Assembly (NCBI RefSeq): GCF_018143015.1
Contig: NC_054753.1
Span: 26,612,462 to 26,676,461 of the forward strand
Source of the DNA: Lytechinus variegatus
Lineage: Eukaryota; Echinodermata; Echinoidea; Temnopleuroida; Toxopneustidae
Reading direction: 5' to 3'
DNA length: 64,000 nt
Below, piece after piece: positions 35,404 through 54,809 of this stretch; within the stretch, counting starts at the first letter, position 1, and the number at the start of each line of letters is the position of its first letter. Both the position numbers and the translations under genes were made by a program. The notes under the pieces were generated by a model. That model searched no databases. It saw nothing but the letters and a program-made list of their open reading frames with translations, and was not told where the DNA came from.

Positions 35404-36050
35404 ATGTTCAGGACAATCTATGAGGCTCCAAACCACAAAAAAATGTGAAGTTAATGAAATCACGTCCATGTTACAAACATCACATGTACGAAATGCTGGA
35501 AATTTCATCAAAATATGACTGATTATAAATAATGAAGCTATTAGATTTTAGAGTTTAGCAATATTATGTAATATCAGTTATATGCACGCCATCATGAATA
35601 TACGAAAGGTGGACTGACGATGTAATGTCCCCACTTTCATTTTTTACTTTTATTATTTAATACATGAAATCATGATGATTACATATTTTCATAGATATGT
35701 GTATAATATGCCTCCGTTGTAACAAAATAAGTTTCAGCAATTATTATTTTACTGATGAAATTGGTTGAAAATCTATTATTTAATTCTTGGAGGACAACAT
35801 TCTAATAAAGATTATTTCATGTAACAAAATCAAAAGGAACAAGTGGGAATATGACATCAACTAGCACATTGCATATTCATAAAGACATGCAAAAACTGTT
35901 TCACCGAAATAATGGCAAACTTTAAAATGTCATAACTTGTTTATTCCTTGTCCGATTTTGATGAAACGGGTCAGCATTTTGTTTGTCTGATTTCATTTTC
36001 TCTGTTAAAATAATGATGATATCATCTTAAGCCTCGTGTGCCCCTAATAC
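35404..36050. repeat. Foldback MITE, about 645 bp
   Basis: The left end AGGACAATCTATGAGGCTCC faces the right end TTAAGCCTCGTGTGCCCCT. The arms share 'atttcatcaaaat' and 'tccgattttgatgaaa' in opposite orientation. Confidence 0.75.
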
Positions 36051-36799
36051 CATTTTTCAAATGGCATAAGAAAGCATAAGCAACTAAAATTCACAGAAAT
36101 CAATCTAATATATTTTATTTTCCATTTGTCGTTGTATATACAAAAAATAAAACAATGCTAAGAAAACTTGAATAAAGGACAAATCTTTATAATCAAACAG
36201 ACGGAGTTTTAAGACATGACGGATTATAATGTAATGAGAGTGGATTTAGACTGAAGGGTGTGAGTTGATTGTTTCCACTTCTCTTGATTTTTGCCTAGGC
36301 AGCTTAAGGGGCAATCAGTCACCTCCGCATGCGTCGGCTTCCAGGGGGCATTGACAAAATATACTGGGGAGAGCGGAAACGTTGACTCTACTTTAAAAAC
36401 GCATTGCCATCATGCCAAGTTTTTGTAAATATTGTGATTTTTGATGATTTCTAATATAAACAGTCCCTTCATACACTTAGACGTTTTATGGTAGTAGGTT
36501 ATTTTGGCTATTTTCCAGGGCTGTCGTGCTTTCAAATTTTAATTTGTGACAACTTTTGCAACCAAATATCCATTGTGTAACAGGTGGCACTTAATTCATT
36601 TCTGTATGTATGAAACATTTGATGAATAATATGTAAAATTAATTTTTCATTATCTTGATGTCAAATTTGAGATATGTATTGTCTTGTCTAGATTTGCTTA
36701 TGAAAAATGTTGCAACAACCACTAAATGCAGTATGAATATGATAAATAAAAACAATGCAAATGCAAGCGCATTATGGACACGTTTAATGAAGACTTACA
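36051..36799. other. Intergenic, nothing recognised
   Basis: AT-rich, no supported feature. Confidence 0.4.
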
Positions 36800-37032
36800 A
36801 TAATAATAATAATACTATTTAATAATAACAATAATAATAATGATGATGATGATGGTAATAACAATAATAATGATGATCATCCTCATCATCATCACCATCA
36901 ACATCATGTTCATCATCATCCCCACCACCACCACCACCGCCATCATTATTATCAACATCATCATCACCCTTATTATCATTACCAACACCATCACCACCAC
37001 CATCATCATAATCACCATCACCATCATCTATA
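36800..37032. repeat. (AAT)n/(ATC)n compound microsatellite
   Basis: AAT repeats grade into ATG, then CATCAT/CACCAC. The Met/Ile/Val-rich open frames on both strands are artefacts. Confidence 0.95.
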
Positions 37033-37319
37033 TATTTGTAAATTTAAATATATAAATCAATTGCATATTAGCTTAGCCACTAAAAAAAATCAAGACAATA
37101 ATCAGATCAATTAGCTTCAAGCACTTGTATTAAAATATATTCTCAACGATCATCATATAATTACAATTTATTTTGTTAAATAACAAATGATTACATCATA
37201 CTCTGCAAAAAACAAGAGATTAAGAAGTTGTTATACTTTCCCCAACAATATTGTACATGTACATGCCTTCTTTACAGCTTCCCACCTTTTCTTAAAAAAT
37301 GAAGACATATCTACATGAA
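37033..37319. other. Intergenic, nothing recognised
   Basis: AT-rich; no feature. Confidence 0.35.
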
Positions 37320-37565
37320 CATGTTGGGGTCACATGCTCATGCAGCCCCTGTTTTATGGATCAAACTTCCAAATTTGCTGAAAGCAGTACATTCAGATGA
37401 CAAAGTAAAAACGGCCCTTAAAACCTACCTATTCAAATAGTACCTCAACTTAGTGAATTCATCAACACATCTTTTTCTTTCCTCTGCCTTTCCAAAGCGC
37501 ATAGAGACATATTAATTATTATGTGTTATGCGCTATAAACAAAAGTGACCATTAAATTATTACAT
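37320..37565 (+). pseudogene. 3' end of a non-LTR retrotransposon
   Basis: Reads APVLWIKLPNLLKAVHSDDK then VKTALKTYLFK-stop, the C-terminal end of a CR1/L2-type ORF2. An 'aaagcgcatagagacat' tail follows, with 'atgcgctataaac', the common 3' tail of this genome. Confidence 0.7.
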
Positions 37566-39910
37566 GTTTTATCATTATTATACAGGAAATGTCATAGCTG
37601 CTATGCTTCAAGCATACATTTGCTTATATAGTTTGCCTCTGCATTTTACTCATTATATATATATATATATATTTTTTTTTTCTTTAATGTATTCATGTCT
37701 TCAGTCACTATATATAAGATTGTCACTTGGTTATGTACTTTATGCTATATTATGATTATGTCTCAAGCATTGTTAATTTGTTTTGTATATTATTTCAATA
37801 AATGCAGAAAATCCTGCAAAAAAAAAACTACATGTAGGTATTTGGCAAATCCGAGTTATCTTCAGTAAAACTGAGATTAATTAAAATCACTAGAAAATGT
37901 ACATGAGTAATATAAGATCTGAATTAAAAAGGTGTGAATTTACATGCAAATGAATACGACTCTCTGACTGATTTGAATCATCTGTGATGATAGGTTTTAA
38001 TTTCTGATCAGAGATTCTTACTTTTCACTAGATTTGAAACTAACAATAATCAAAATGTAATAAATTCTGGCATTTCATGTTCGTGGTAATTTGACGGTCA
38101 CAACAAACAGAGTTTCGATGCTAAGTTTTCTCTTTATAATGCGCTATTAGTGAACATCCTGAAAGAGTTTTGGTCAAGAAAGTCAAGTTTATCCATGAAA
38201 TATTATATCTCCACTTCAATATCACTTTATTTAAGAAAAAGCAAAACAAGATCACAAAATCCCCATAATTGATCAAACTTTCAAAGAACTGAATGCTGGT
38301 TTCTATAAACATCACAAAGGCAAATTGGAAGATCTGAGTATAATTAACGAAACACATGCACTAGAGTACTGCAATTATAGAATTTCAGGAAAACGTGCTT
38401 CCCCAATTTCATTTTATATTCATACAAATGTAATGTAACATAACATTAACCCAATATTACACACTACATAAAAAAAGGAACATACATGTAACCACAGGTT
38501 CCAACGAAAAAAAACTACATATAAAGTACTGAAAGTACCGTACCACAAATAGATAAATAAATCTCTACGCAACATGTTGTGAACTGTTGTAAATTACAAG
38601 GAAATAAAACATATACCTATACTTTCTTACGATTTGCGTCTTTGAGACACTTATGATGGTTAGAGTGAAGTATATCATACAACTTTACATAGGTAGTGGT
38701 GGGAAGGGGACTGGAAAGTGGGATAGGAAAATGAATTCCAAAGATAATTTGTCCATGGGAGGGGGGGGTATTAAAACCAAATGATGGGGCTGGATTTTAA
38801 GGGTAATAGATTTAAACAAGTGATATTGGGCTGCTTTGGGCAACCAAGGGATTTCACCAGTCCTATATCAATCAGCCCAATCCATTACTACATGTAAAAG
38901 AATCAAAAGCTCAAGTACTTAATAAATATAACATAATATACATTTACAAACTTCTATAGACAAAATTTATTCAGAAAAAATTTAGCAAGATAACTCATAC
39001 CTTTATCCCTAACGGATTTAAAAAAAAATCTAAATCTTGCTAAAATATACATGCATATCTCCCTATAAAATGCTCCCTTTCACCTGTCACCTAAACTAAA
39101 AGCATCCTTAAGGTACGTTTTTTTCTTCATATTAATTATATGTAATAATGGTGTAATATTTATAGTGAAAGGTCTTTCCAAGATGCTGAAAGGGAAATTG
39201 TTGCAATATATGGAAAATAATAATGCATTCAGCACCACATATTTTTATTTGGACAAGAGTGGTATGAGCATATATATGAAATAACATTGGATGGTCTGAT
39301 ATCTACAGAAGTTTAAAATGCCATGGACTTGGTCGAGATGATAAGCTAATTTATCTCGCCAAGCCGACTTCTGAAAAGTTCTATCTCACTGGGCGAAATA
39401 ACGTGTCTTGCCAAGTTGACATGCACCTTTTAGTATGTCATCTTTACAAGTCAATGGCTCTTTAAATCTTCCATAGATAGAAGAAATGAATTATTAACCT
39501 AAGCCAAAACAGGGCTACATAACACAAAGTTTTGCAATGAATTGCAAATATGAAACAACCGCACTGACTGGTTCCCGATCAGTATTTTAAACAAAGTGCA
39601 CATGCAAAGAAGATCCTGATTGGTCACTGGCATTTAGCGATTGATTGCAAACCTTTCTGTTACTGAGCCCAGGTGTGACCTGCGACTAAAGCTTAGGGGA
39701 TTTTCAAAGTAAGATGAACAGAAATATCAACAAACTGGGAAAGGTTTATCATAAATTGCACTAAATGTGATTGTATTAAACATATTTAGATCACTGATCA
39801 AATACAGAAATCTGGTCAGTTTTTCATACAGCTGTTCATTCGTAGCAAATTACTTTAATCGGATGACTGGTGGATGACGGGACAATTCATTTGCTCCCGA
39901 GATATTTGCT
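37566..39910. other. Intergenic, nothing recognised
   Basis: About 2.3 kb of AT-rich sequence with a TA/T tract at 37655-37682 and a G run near 38760. No splice-supported coding exon or clear element ends were seen on either strand. Confidence 0.45.
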
Positions 39911-40062
39911 CTGGGGCCCATTGTAGAAAGAGTTGCTATCAATCGCAACTCTAAAAATCATGCGTGACTTGATTTTCAACCAGTCAACAGCGCGCATTTG
40001 GGACTTGCGATTGATTTTTTAACTTGCGTTTAAACGCAACTCTTTCTGCAACGGGCCCCTGG
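39911..40062. repeat. Palindromic MITE 'GGGCCCGTTGCAGAAAGAGTTGC', copy 1
   Basis: The ends TGGGGCCCATTGTAGAAAG and CTTTCTGCAACGGGCCCCT are inverse. The interior has 'caatcgcaactct' and 'gcgtttaaacgcaac'. Homologous to 42364-42514 in the opposite orientation. Confidence 0.85.
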
Positions 40063-40198
40063 TGTTATATCTCAGAGAGCATAGGATTAGAGTTAGGATT
40101 CATTGTAATCAAGTTTTTGGTTCAGAATAGAGTTTACTTAGTTTTGGAGGTTAGGTTTTATGTTTGGCTTCACGTGCAGATTTTCCATCGGAGCAATT

Positions 40199-40673
40199 AG
40201 GTGGTTTCAGACCGCCTCGAAGTTCGCCAGTTCCAGGTATTCTCTGATCGGGAAATTTACCCTGATCAGAAAATGCCAGGTATTTTGGTAATGTGAAAGC
40301 CAACTACGCGTAATTTCCCCAAAAGAAAATACCCGCTAAATAGTAGGTACTTGGCGAAATTACGAGAACTTTCGTGGGGATTTTTCCAAGGTCGCAGGTA
40401 TTTTGGCGATGTGAAAGCAAATTACGGGAAGTTTAAGCCCAGCGTGTCGTTGGGCGCGGCGGCGTGGGTGGCTGCTGGGCTAGTGATTTTGAATCTCGCG
40501 CCTTGCCTGCTTATCAGACCATACTGCGCATGCTCGTAACTTCGGGAACTTATCCCGAAGGATGTGTTTCGGGGCGGTGTGAATGCAGGAATAATTAACG
40601 GGTATTTTGTAGCCTTAAAAAGTTCTCGTAATTTAACGGGGATTCTTGTGATCGAGGCGGTTTGAAACCACCT
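40199..40673. mobile_element. Non-autonomous DNA transposon, 475 bp, AGGTGGTTTCAGACCGCCTCGA ends
   Basis: The first 22 bp are mirrored at the end (TCGAGGCGGTTTGAAACCACCT) with one mismatch. The element is flanked by ATT on both sides (40196-40198 and 40674-40676), a possible 3-bp target duplication; TA/TA is an alternative reading. Internally 'caggtattttgg' followed by 'atgtgaaagc' is repeated. No transposase. Confidence 0.85.
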
Positions 40674-40676
40674 ATT

Positions 40677-41170
40677 GTCGCCAGATCAAGTGTCGTGGAT
40701 CCGACTGGTGACCCTTTCTTGTGCTCAATAATATATCGCTATTTAGCTGACTTAAAACCTAAGAACATGGGTCAGTCATACACTGTACATAAAGTCAAAC
40801 ACAATTTTACAAACAGTTTTATGAAACACAAATCTGTTTCAAATTCCATAAATATATTATATGCATTTATATTATGGTAATCAATACCAATTCCTTTTTA
40901 TGGATTTTGAGATCAATCTAATATATACCTTCAAAATTGGCATCAGAATATTGGGAAACTCGCAATCCTAGAAACAGTATTATGTAAGACCCTCTTCTGT
41001 ACAATAAATAAATACTTTTTGACATCTTCTCACAGAAAGCATACACTAGAAATCATTCATTTTCACCAATCATATTTGTCAACACAGAGCAACCAATGTC
41101 TCATGTATAGTGTTAATAATTAACCTTTTCGGCCAGAATACACAAATGTGGGTTAGCTTTTATAAATACA
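40677..41170. other. Intergenic, nothing recognised
   Basis: AT-rich; no feature. Confidence 0.4.
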
Positions 41171-41455
41171 TAGGGGGCGTCATGGTCTAGTCGTTACGAA
41201 TCTCATCTGTCAATGAGAGGGGCGTGGGTTCAAATCTCAGCCATGGCATGTTTTCCTTCAGCAAGAAATGTATCCACATTGTGCTGCACTCGACCCAGGT
41301 GAGGTGAATGTTTACCTGGCAGGATTAATTCCTTGAATGCACCAAGCGCCTTTAGCAGCTGGAGATACAGCCGGGGTAATATATAGTGCACCTTTGAATA
41401 GGAAACTAGATAAATCGGGGCCTCATAAATGCTATATATTATTATCATTTTACAG
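41171..41455 (+). repeat. tRNA-derived SINE, copy D
   Basis: Plus-strand head GGGGCGTCATGGTCTAGTCG (A-box-like), then GTGGGTTCAAATCTC (B box). The body shares 'ctcgacccaggtgaggtgaat' with the other copies in inverse orientation. The tail is 'aaatgctatatattattat'. Confidence 0.85.
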
Positions 41456-42363
41456 TATCATACATCACTTGGCTTGGTATAATACAAGCATGTACATGAA
41501 ATCAACTAATTGGCTATGGACATCAAGTGTTTTATACCTAAAGTCTGTGGAAACTATGCAATTAAGCAGTCTGCAAGTTAAAAGGTCCACTAATGAAGTA
41601 AGCCTTTGACAAGAGGTGCCAAATTAGTCATTACTTTTGATGTTTTTTAGCCACATTTCATTCGAACTCTAAAATGCCAGAGTCATCCAGAGTTTTTAAT
41701 CTTTCTTAAGTCTTTTTTTCCTATTTGAGATTCAATAAATCGTACATGAAATATTTGTGTCCTCCTGCTTGTCTGTGCTCCTGGGAATAAAAATAAACTC
41801 TGAATTGCAAATTGAGTTAGGCTTTGTTTTTTTAATCACAGGTATATGTTCATTCTTGGACCTTTCAAATAGTGAAAATGTGCTGAGCCAAGAGTACTTA
41901 CATCCCGGTATAGCTAAGAGGGTGCTGCGTAACAAGTAACCGATGCCATGGAATCTTCTTAATCCAAGACATAGAAGTTGGTCCACCCTTTCAATTACAT
42001 ATCTAAGGCCGTCTGTGTACAGATGAATCTCCTTTCGCCATTTTCAATTTGGGAATTCTGGGTAAACATGCACTGATCAATGATTCTCAGCAAAATATAT
42101 TGGCACAATAAAATACACATCAAGAATTCAGATAACATTGAAACGCTGATGCATAATTCATGACAAGGTCTACTTCTAAGTTCCTCATGGAAAAAGTCTC
42201 TCTCTTTCAGGTATACATAATTCAAAATAAGACATAACCATGGTTAGTATCAACCCACAATGGAAAATCTTGGTCTTGGTGTTACAAGAAAAAGCAGTCT
42301 GAAAAAACAGTAAGATCTGAACAGCATAGACAGAGCCAAGAGTGTCTGCATGTATATTGCCAC
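41456..42363. other. Intergenic/downstream of LZIC, nothing recognised
   Basis: No supported coding exon. It may include the distal LZIC 3' UTR. Confidence 0.4.
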
Positions 42364-42514
42364 CTGGGGCCTGTTGCAGAAAGAGTTGCGTTTAAACGCA
42401 AGTCAAAAAATCAATCGTAAGATCCAAATGCGCGCTGTTGATTGGTTGAAAATCAAGTTGCGCATGATTTCTAGAGTTGCGATTGATTGCAACTCTTTCT
42501 GCAACGGACCCCTG
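42364..42514. repeat. Palindromic MITE 'GGGCCCGTTGCAGAAAGAGTTGC', copy 2
   Basis: Ends CTGGGGCCTGTTGCAGAAAG and CTTTCTGCAACGGACCCCTGG. Inverse-oriented relative to copy 1. Confidence 0.85.
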
Positions 42515-43062
42515 GCCTACAAGTAGGTTTAAGCCACGATGGTCTTAAACAATGAGTACCGGCCGCACGGTAATGTTGGTAGCTCTAACAATCTGATTAC
42601 GGAGGCCCTGTTACAATCAGCAATGTTGCAGCGTTGCCTCACATCACAACAATGCGATATTTACATCCTGGATCAATGTCTGACATCACAATCCGGAACA
42701 TGTGACTGGGCCTTCTGTCATTGCTCTGTTAGCGCTAACTACGTTTCTTTGCGGCAGGTACTGGCTGTTTAGCAATCTGAGAATGAGACCATCTGCAACC
42801 AGACCAGTAGATACGTATGTCTTTGCATGCCATTATATTTCTGGGTTACCTTCATTCTGCATACTAGCGTTTCTCAGCAAATCTCTTCTTGGTTGATATC
42901 TCTGTAGGACTCTGTTTACCAGAAAGATGTTAGTCACACCAACGATACCAACTCCAAACGGAGTGATATGTCATTGGACATAACATTATAGATTTGGTAG
43001 GCCTGGAGCAGGTTTCGCTGTGTGACTGAGGAATGACACTGTGTATGTGTGTGAGATACAGA

Positions 43063-49634
<6,572 letters not shown>

Positions 49635-49640
49635 TTACTC

Positions 49641-49680
49641 TCACGACAAACCAAGTTCTCTCACGACAAACCAAGTTCTC
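49641..49680. repeat. LZIC: Perfect 20-bp tandem duplication upstream of the LZIC start
   Basis: TCACGACAAACCAAGTTCTC occurs twice, back to back, 34-73 bp upstream of the LZIC ATG on the minus strand. It lies in the 5' UTR or at the end of the leader intron. Confidence 0.9.
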
Positions 49681-50504
49681 CAACTGCTCCGAGTCCGAGT
49701 CAAAGATTCCTGGAAGGATGTCAGTGGAAGAAAATATTTAAAAGGTTACTGGTAGATGAGTACCATTTACAATACAGGCTTCAGATCTAATATAGTCTGA
49801 ATTAATTTTCCCTTTATTCTCCAGTTTGACATTATATCTTTAAAACAATGAAGTTTATTAGAACTAATCAGCAAATAATTAAGACTTCAATTTAAATCTA
49901 GAATCAACTAACTTCTTTGCAATGCTCAAAACTGCCATGGACAGTGTCTGTAACTCAACTGACAGTGACAAAAATGCCATTGATTTATTTTGTCCCCCTC
50001 ATCCACCCCCCCCCCCAAAAAAAAGAGAGAGAAAATAAAGCAGCCTTTATAGGCAGGACAACAAGAATTTCAAAATGTGTTTGTTGTCCCCAAGAATGAT
50101 ATCAAAAAATTTCTTAATATCTAATTTGTCATGTGAAACCACTTAAAACTTACGTAAAATTCATTTAAACTGCAAAAAAGAGTACTTTCATAGCACCAAC
50201 ATGGGTCGAAAAAGTCATAGACATCGCGGGTCCCTGTTAATACACTGTCCTTACTATCGATAGTTTAAACGATCACGATGTGCTCGCTAAATGCGCGCGC
50301 CCGTCGGCGTCTGCTAGCCGTCCTCTGCTGTGACTCTCAAATAGCCCCGCATGTGCGATTTTAAGTCAGATCGTCCCATATGCTGTTTTTCATGTTAGTA
50401 CATAGATGCGTGCGCGTTTTTTGCGGACGCAGATCATGCACCCATCTCCGTCGTCTGCTACGGCTCTCTATATCAGTCCCAACTTGTGAAATGTGTGTTT
50501 CTGG
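49681..50504. other. LZIC leader intron, nothing recognised
   Basis: A C tract lies near 50008 and GC-richer sequence at 50220-50460 (two similar 'ttaagtcagat' and 'cgtcggcgtctgcta'/'cgtcgtctgcta' stretches suggest a local duplication). No coding exon supported. Confidence 0.4.
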
Positions 50505-51085
50505 TGTATTTTCATTTGGTCTACATGCAGTTTGCCCACTTGTCATTTGGTCTAATGCCAAATGGGCTAAACCCATTTGGTCAACTAAATTGCCATTTGG
50601 TCTACACTTGGTCTAATTCTCATTTAGTGAAATGTCCAGTTGGTCTAATTTCAGCATAACCTACATAATTATATATTTTTTTTACTTTGTCAAATACTGG
50701 TACATAAAATTGGCTTTATATCATGCAGTTCCACATTGTAAATACAATGTATGTATATTCATTTGGTTCACATGCAATTTGCCCACTTCTCATTTAGTCT
50801 AATGCCGAATGGGCTAAACCCATTTGGTCTACACTTGGTCTAATTCTCATTTTGTGAAATGTCCAGTTGGTCTAATTTCAGCACAACCTGAAATTATTTT
50901 TTTTAACTTATATACATATATTTAGTCTTTATACATATACCAAATGGGCTTGACCCATTTGGTTTAAAAAAAATCTAATTGCCATTTGGTCTACACTTTG
51001 TCTAATTTACATTTGGTCTACACTACACTTGATCTAATTTTGAGTCCAGTCCAGGGTCTAATGTCAACATGACCTACATCATTAT
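50505..51085. repeat. 'TTTGGTCTA' degenerate array, copy 3 (direct orientation)
   Basis: Units such as CATTTGGTCTACACTTGGTC and CAGTTGGTCTAATTTCAGC repeat. A larger block (50508-50670) is duplicated at 50758-50900 with over 90% identity by eye. Unlike copies 1 and 2, no inverted arm was found. Confidence 0.85.
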
Positions 51086-51282
51086 GATTTTATACTTTGT
51101 GAAATATATATTTTTTTCTTTATATAATTTCATTTCACCTTATAGTTTTAGCATTGGTTTCCAAATAAATAATACTTGAACAGTGGCATAATCATGATAA
51201 TGGAGCCAAAAGTTTTGAAAGGTGTATCGGGTAAATTTATAAAGTTGTAAGCAGAAGCAAACAACAAAAAAAATGTTGAAGC

Positions 51283-51303
51283 GGGGGGGGGGGGGGGGGG
51301 GGG
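51283..51303. repeat. Poly-G tract
   Basis: About 21 consecutive G. Another G run lies at 51780-51793. Confidence 0.9.
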
Positions 51304-52074
51304 CGGTGTTAATTAATTTCCTTTTATTTTCCAATGCCAGATCAATCTTTGTTTTTGCTTGCTAAATTTTTAAAAATGATATGTTCTGTTCTATCTACAA
51401 TTTTTACTAATGATCCTTTTTTTACTTTTTTTTTCAGACACATTCGCACCCGAACCGACTCTACAAGGGAAGAGAAGGAATTATTGAACCCCTTGAGAAT
51501 ATACAGGTCAAGGGCTGTAATAGTATACAGGGGCACTTCCTGGGAGTTTAATTTCATTTTAATTATGTGTTTTCAGGATTTTTTTTTAGGATATCTAACA
51601 TTGCAGTGAAAATTATTGCCCCTGCTGATAGTTTTTCAGCTGTGCATGCCCCTCCTTAATTTCAGTGAATAAGGTGTGGCACTGCCCTCTATGATTCATT
51701 TTGAATTTTAATGGGCTCCAAAATGCAGTAATTTGTAAATGAGGGCATAATCTTATTTTGATAAAGCATTTTACTTAACGGGGGGGGGGGGGGTGAATTT
51801 GACTACTAAACCAGCCCCTCCCCATGTCAAGGATTAAATTTTTGGAAAAAAAAGCATATATAAAATAGATATAGTTATTGCATATCAGAATATTATTTTT
51901 TCTTGATGTTTTCTCAATAACTCTAAGCTGTTATTGATGAATTCTTTCTTGAAACAAAAATAAGCAATTTATCCAAACATGTCAGTTTCATTTTGTAGAC
52001 ATATGCATTGAATTTACCAATTCAGAATATAAGGTATGCAATCTTTCATAAATGTTGATTTTTATCACTGGTGG

Positions 52075-52265
52075 ATCTGGGGGAGGGCACATCTAGCTCA
52101 ACCCCCCCCCCCCCCTTTGAGAGCTAGAGTCAAGATGTAATGAAAATATGCAATTTTCATCAAAGAATTCCCCCCCCCCGTAAGGCCCTTTTTTGCTTGA
52201 CAAATTTTCATCCTGAAAATGTGCCCCCCCCCCCCCCCCAGGATAAATCCTGGATCCACCACCCC
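52075..52265. repeat. Inverted-ended repeat with C tracts ('GTGGATC...GATCCACC')
   Basis: Starts GGTGGATCTGGGGGAGGGC and ends TCCTGGATCCACCACCCC. It shares 'ttttttgcttgacaaatttt' and the 'cctggatccacc' end with 56740-57025. Contains C runs at 52103, 52170 and 52224. Confidence 0.7.
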
Positions 52266-54809
52266 TGGTTTTGATTAAGTTTACATGTATTTTCATTTTG
52301 AAAAAAAAAAATCCTAGAGATTTATAAACAGCATGATTTACACTGAGCATTTCATACAATTTGTGCAGAAGAAATATTATCTTGAGAAATTTGGTTATTA
52401 AATTATGGAAGATATCTTTTGGAAATGAAATTACTTTATTGCAGTTATGTCTTACATTGTATTTTCATTTTACTTGATAGAAATTCATTATTTTTTATAA
52501 CCATGACAGTGTTATAAATTCATATTTGCTAAATTGTAATAATCATTTTGATGTTCCTTCATCTTCATGAAAGTATGAATTCTAGTCATCTGCTTCAGTC
52601 TGCCCAATGAAATGGTTACAAAGGGCCTAAGCATCCCTTGTCATTTTTCAATAATTAGTTAAGTCAGTAGTCAAGTAAGGGGTCAGACAGTTTGGCTGTA
52701 TTATATTTGTTTGTCTTACTAGTGTCAATTTACTAAACTTTTTCTGCTTGTGATTGAACCACCAAATTGCCAGATAGTACCATTTTGTTGGGCAGACATT
52801 AATATTGACTAGAGGACTTACTTTCCAAACCAACCTAAAGATAATATGATACTTCATGTATTACAGGGGTATATTGCCTCCATTCCATTGTTGGGATGTA
52901 TGCTATGGGCTGGGTAATATCATCTAACTTGTCCTGAAATAATCATTCTCTATAACAAGTTCACAGACAGAGATTCCACTTCAGCAACTCTCAGTTAAAC
53001 ATCAACATTCCTGGCATTGGTGGGGGAAGCCAAAAATTTTAGGGGGGAACCGCCAAAATCTTTTGACCCCCCCCCCCCGAAAAAAAGATAGTGACCAAAT
53101 AATATCTTGGGGGGGACACAGGAAACAAAATTGAAAATTGACAAGCCAAAAAAAAATAAAAAATAAGGTTATCAACAAAAAATCGAGGGGGATGGAATCG
53201 TCCCCTCCCCACCTCAAATTTAGGGGGATACCCCCCCCCCCACTTCCGCCGCCTATGATTCCTGGTGCTTGGAGATCTGCGAAAGGCATGCTATAACATC
53301 CACTTAAGTTCCATTTCCTTTCATGTTTTTTCCTCTTAGTGAGCATCTCCAAGTGTTCATATTTTTTCAGTGTCCTTTTTTAGATTTATCAAACTCAGTT
53401 TTATTACCTGATAAAATTCTATCCCAAGAATTGAACACTTTGATCAAATTTGGAAGTTCAACTTAATGTAACTGACAATATATAACTGAAAATATATAAT
53501 AAAAGGCAAAATAATAATTATGAGAAAAATAATAAAGAAAAACAGTTACTCAAATCAAATTCACTCAAAACCATACACTAATGTACTCTCCTCAAAAATC
53601 AGTTCTCACTTTTAGGTATTGATCATTCATTCAGTCAATAAAATAATAAAAACAGAGTCAGGAGGTCCTCCTCAAAATAAACACAAACACAGTGTCTCAC
53701 ATACACACTATACATTAAGAGTAAAATCAGTTTGTATCTTTCGTGGGATTTGTTTTTATGTAAATCTGGATTCTTCTTGTTAGTAGGGCCTTAGGTCACT
53801 CTGACTTGAACTTAAAACTTCCAATCTCAAGAAGGCAAGATATCTCAGTAGATAGTCATTGTCAAGATGTTTAGGAGTTCAATCTGGAGGTGAGGTTATT
53901 CATGATGGCATCTGATATTCTGGCAGAAAGAATGAGAAATAAAAAAGTGCATAAATACAATTATTTATTTTTTCAATGCAAATTAAATAAACGAGTCATT
54001 CAAGATAGTGTGTATTTTTTAGAGGGGGGGGGGGGGGGTTGATGGCATATTTTAGTCCAAATTATTTTTATCTTCATTTTTTTTCCACTTATTACCATTT
54101 ATTCAAAAATTGCAATAAACATATTAATAAATGAGTTTTAATCTAGTTGGCAAAAGAAAAACCAGTGGCGGCGGCAGTGCAAAGAAAATGCCAGTAAAAG
54201 GCAGTAAAGCACTGTGTCTGAGTGACTGACAGTGACACCACGGGCACGGCACTGACAGTGAGGTGAATGGACTTCATTTTCCAGTGCATGCACATTATTG
54301 CCCCATCATATTCACTCGTTTTCAGAAAATATTTAGTTATTCCTCATATGACCATGATTATCTCCTTCATGTCATTACTCTGGTGTTTATTCATGATTTT
54401 AAATTCAGGAAATCATTTAGCAAACAAAGAAAACAAAGCATTTCTTGACTGTGATTCCGTGTGATTCAAGTTCTATTTCATTTCTGTGTATCACACGTAC
54501 GCACGTACGTGACGTAATCTTGATCTCTAATCTGCTAATTGTTATGTTAATTAATCATCCCGTGCGCGCGATTAAAATGGCTCGAAATTCGACCAAATTC
54601 AAGGGCAGCTCAGCTTGTAAACCTCACTGAGAAGGGCTTCCACAGCCCTTGCGATTCCCCGCGCTGCAATTTAACTGCAAGACACAGAAAGGAAATCAAT
54701 TCAAGTTTCACAATCAACGGAAAATACAGAACCCTTCGAGACCCATTTTGCAAGAAATACAACTAAATAAGGTAAGAATTGAGAGCAACTCACGACACTT
54801 TTGACTTAC
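52266..54809. other. LZIC leader intron, nothing recognised
   Basis: AT-rich, with C tracts at 53067 and 53228 and a G run at 54024. Sequence 54480-54770 is GC-richer and ends in a plus-strand donor-like AATAAG|GTAAGAATT, but no convincing plus-strand coding exon accompanies it. Confidence 0.4.

Noticed and set aside
36815..37055. Met/Ile/Val-rich frames on both strands
   Set aside because: Artefacts of the AAT/ATC microsatellite.
41757..41939. Plus-strand exon-like stretch after a TTAATCACAG acceptor-like site
   Set aside because: No matching donor or partner exon and no recognisable protein family.
50361..50616. Overlapping plus and minus frames in a GC-richer stretch of the LZIC leader intron
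   Set aside because: No homology recognised, and the frames overlap each other and run into the TTTGGTCTA array.
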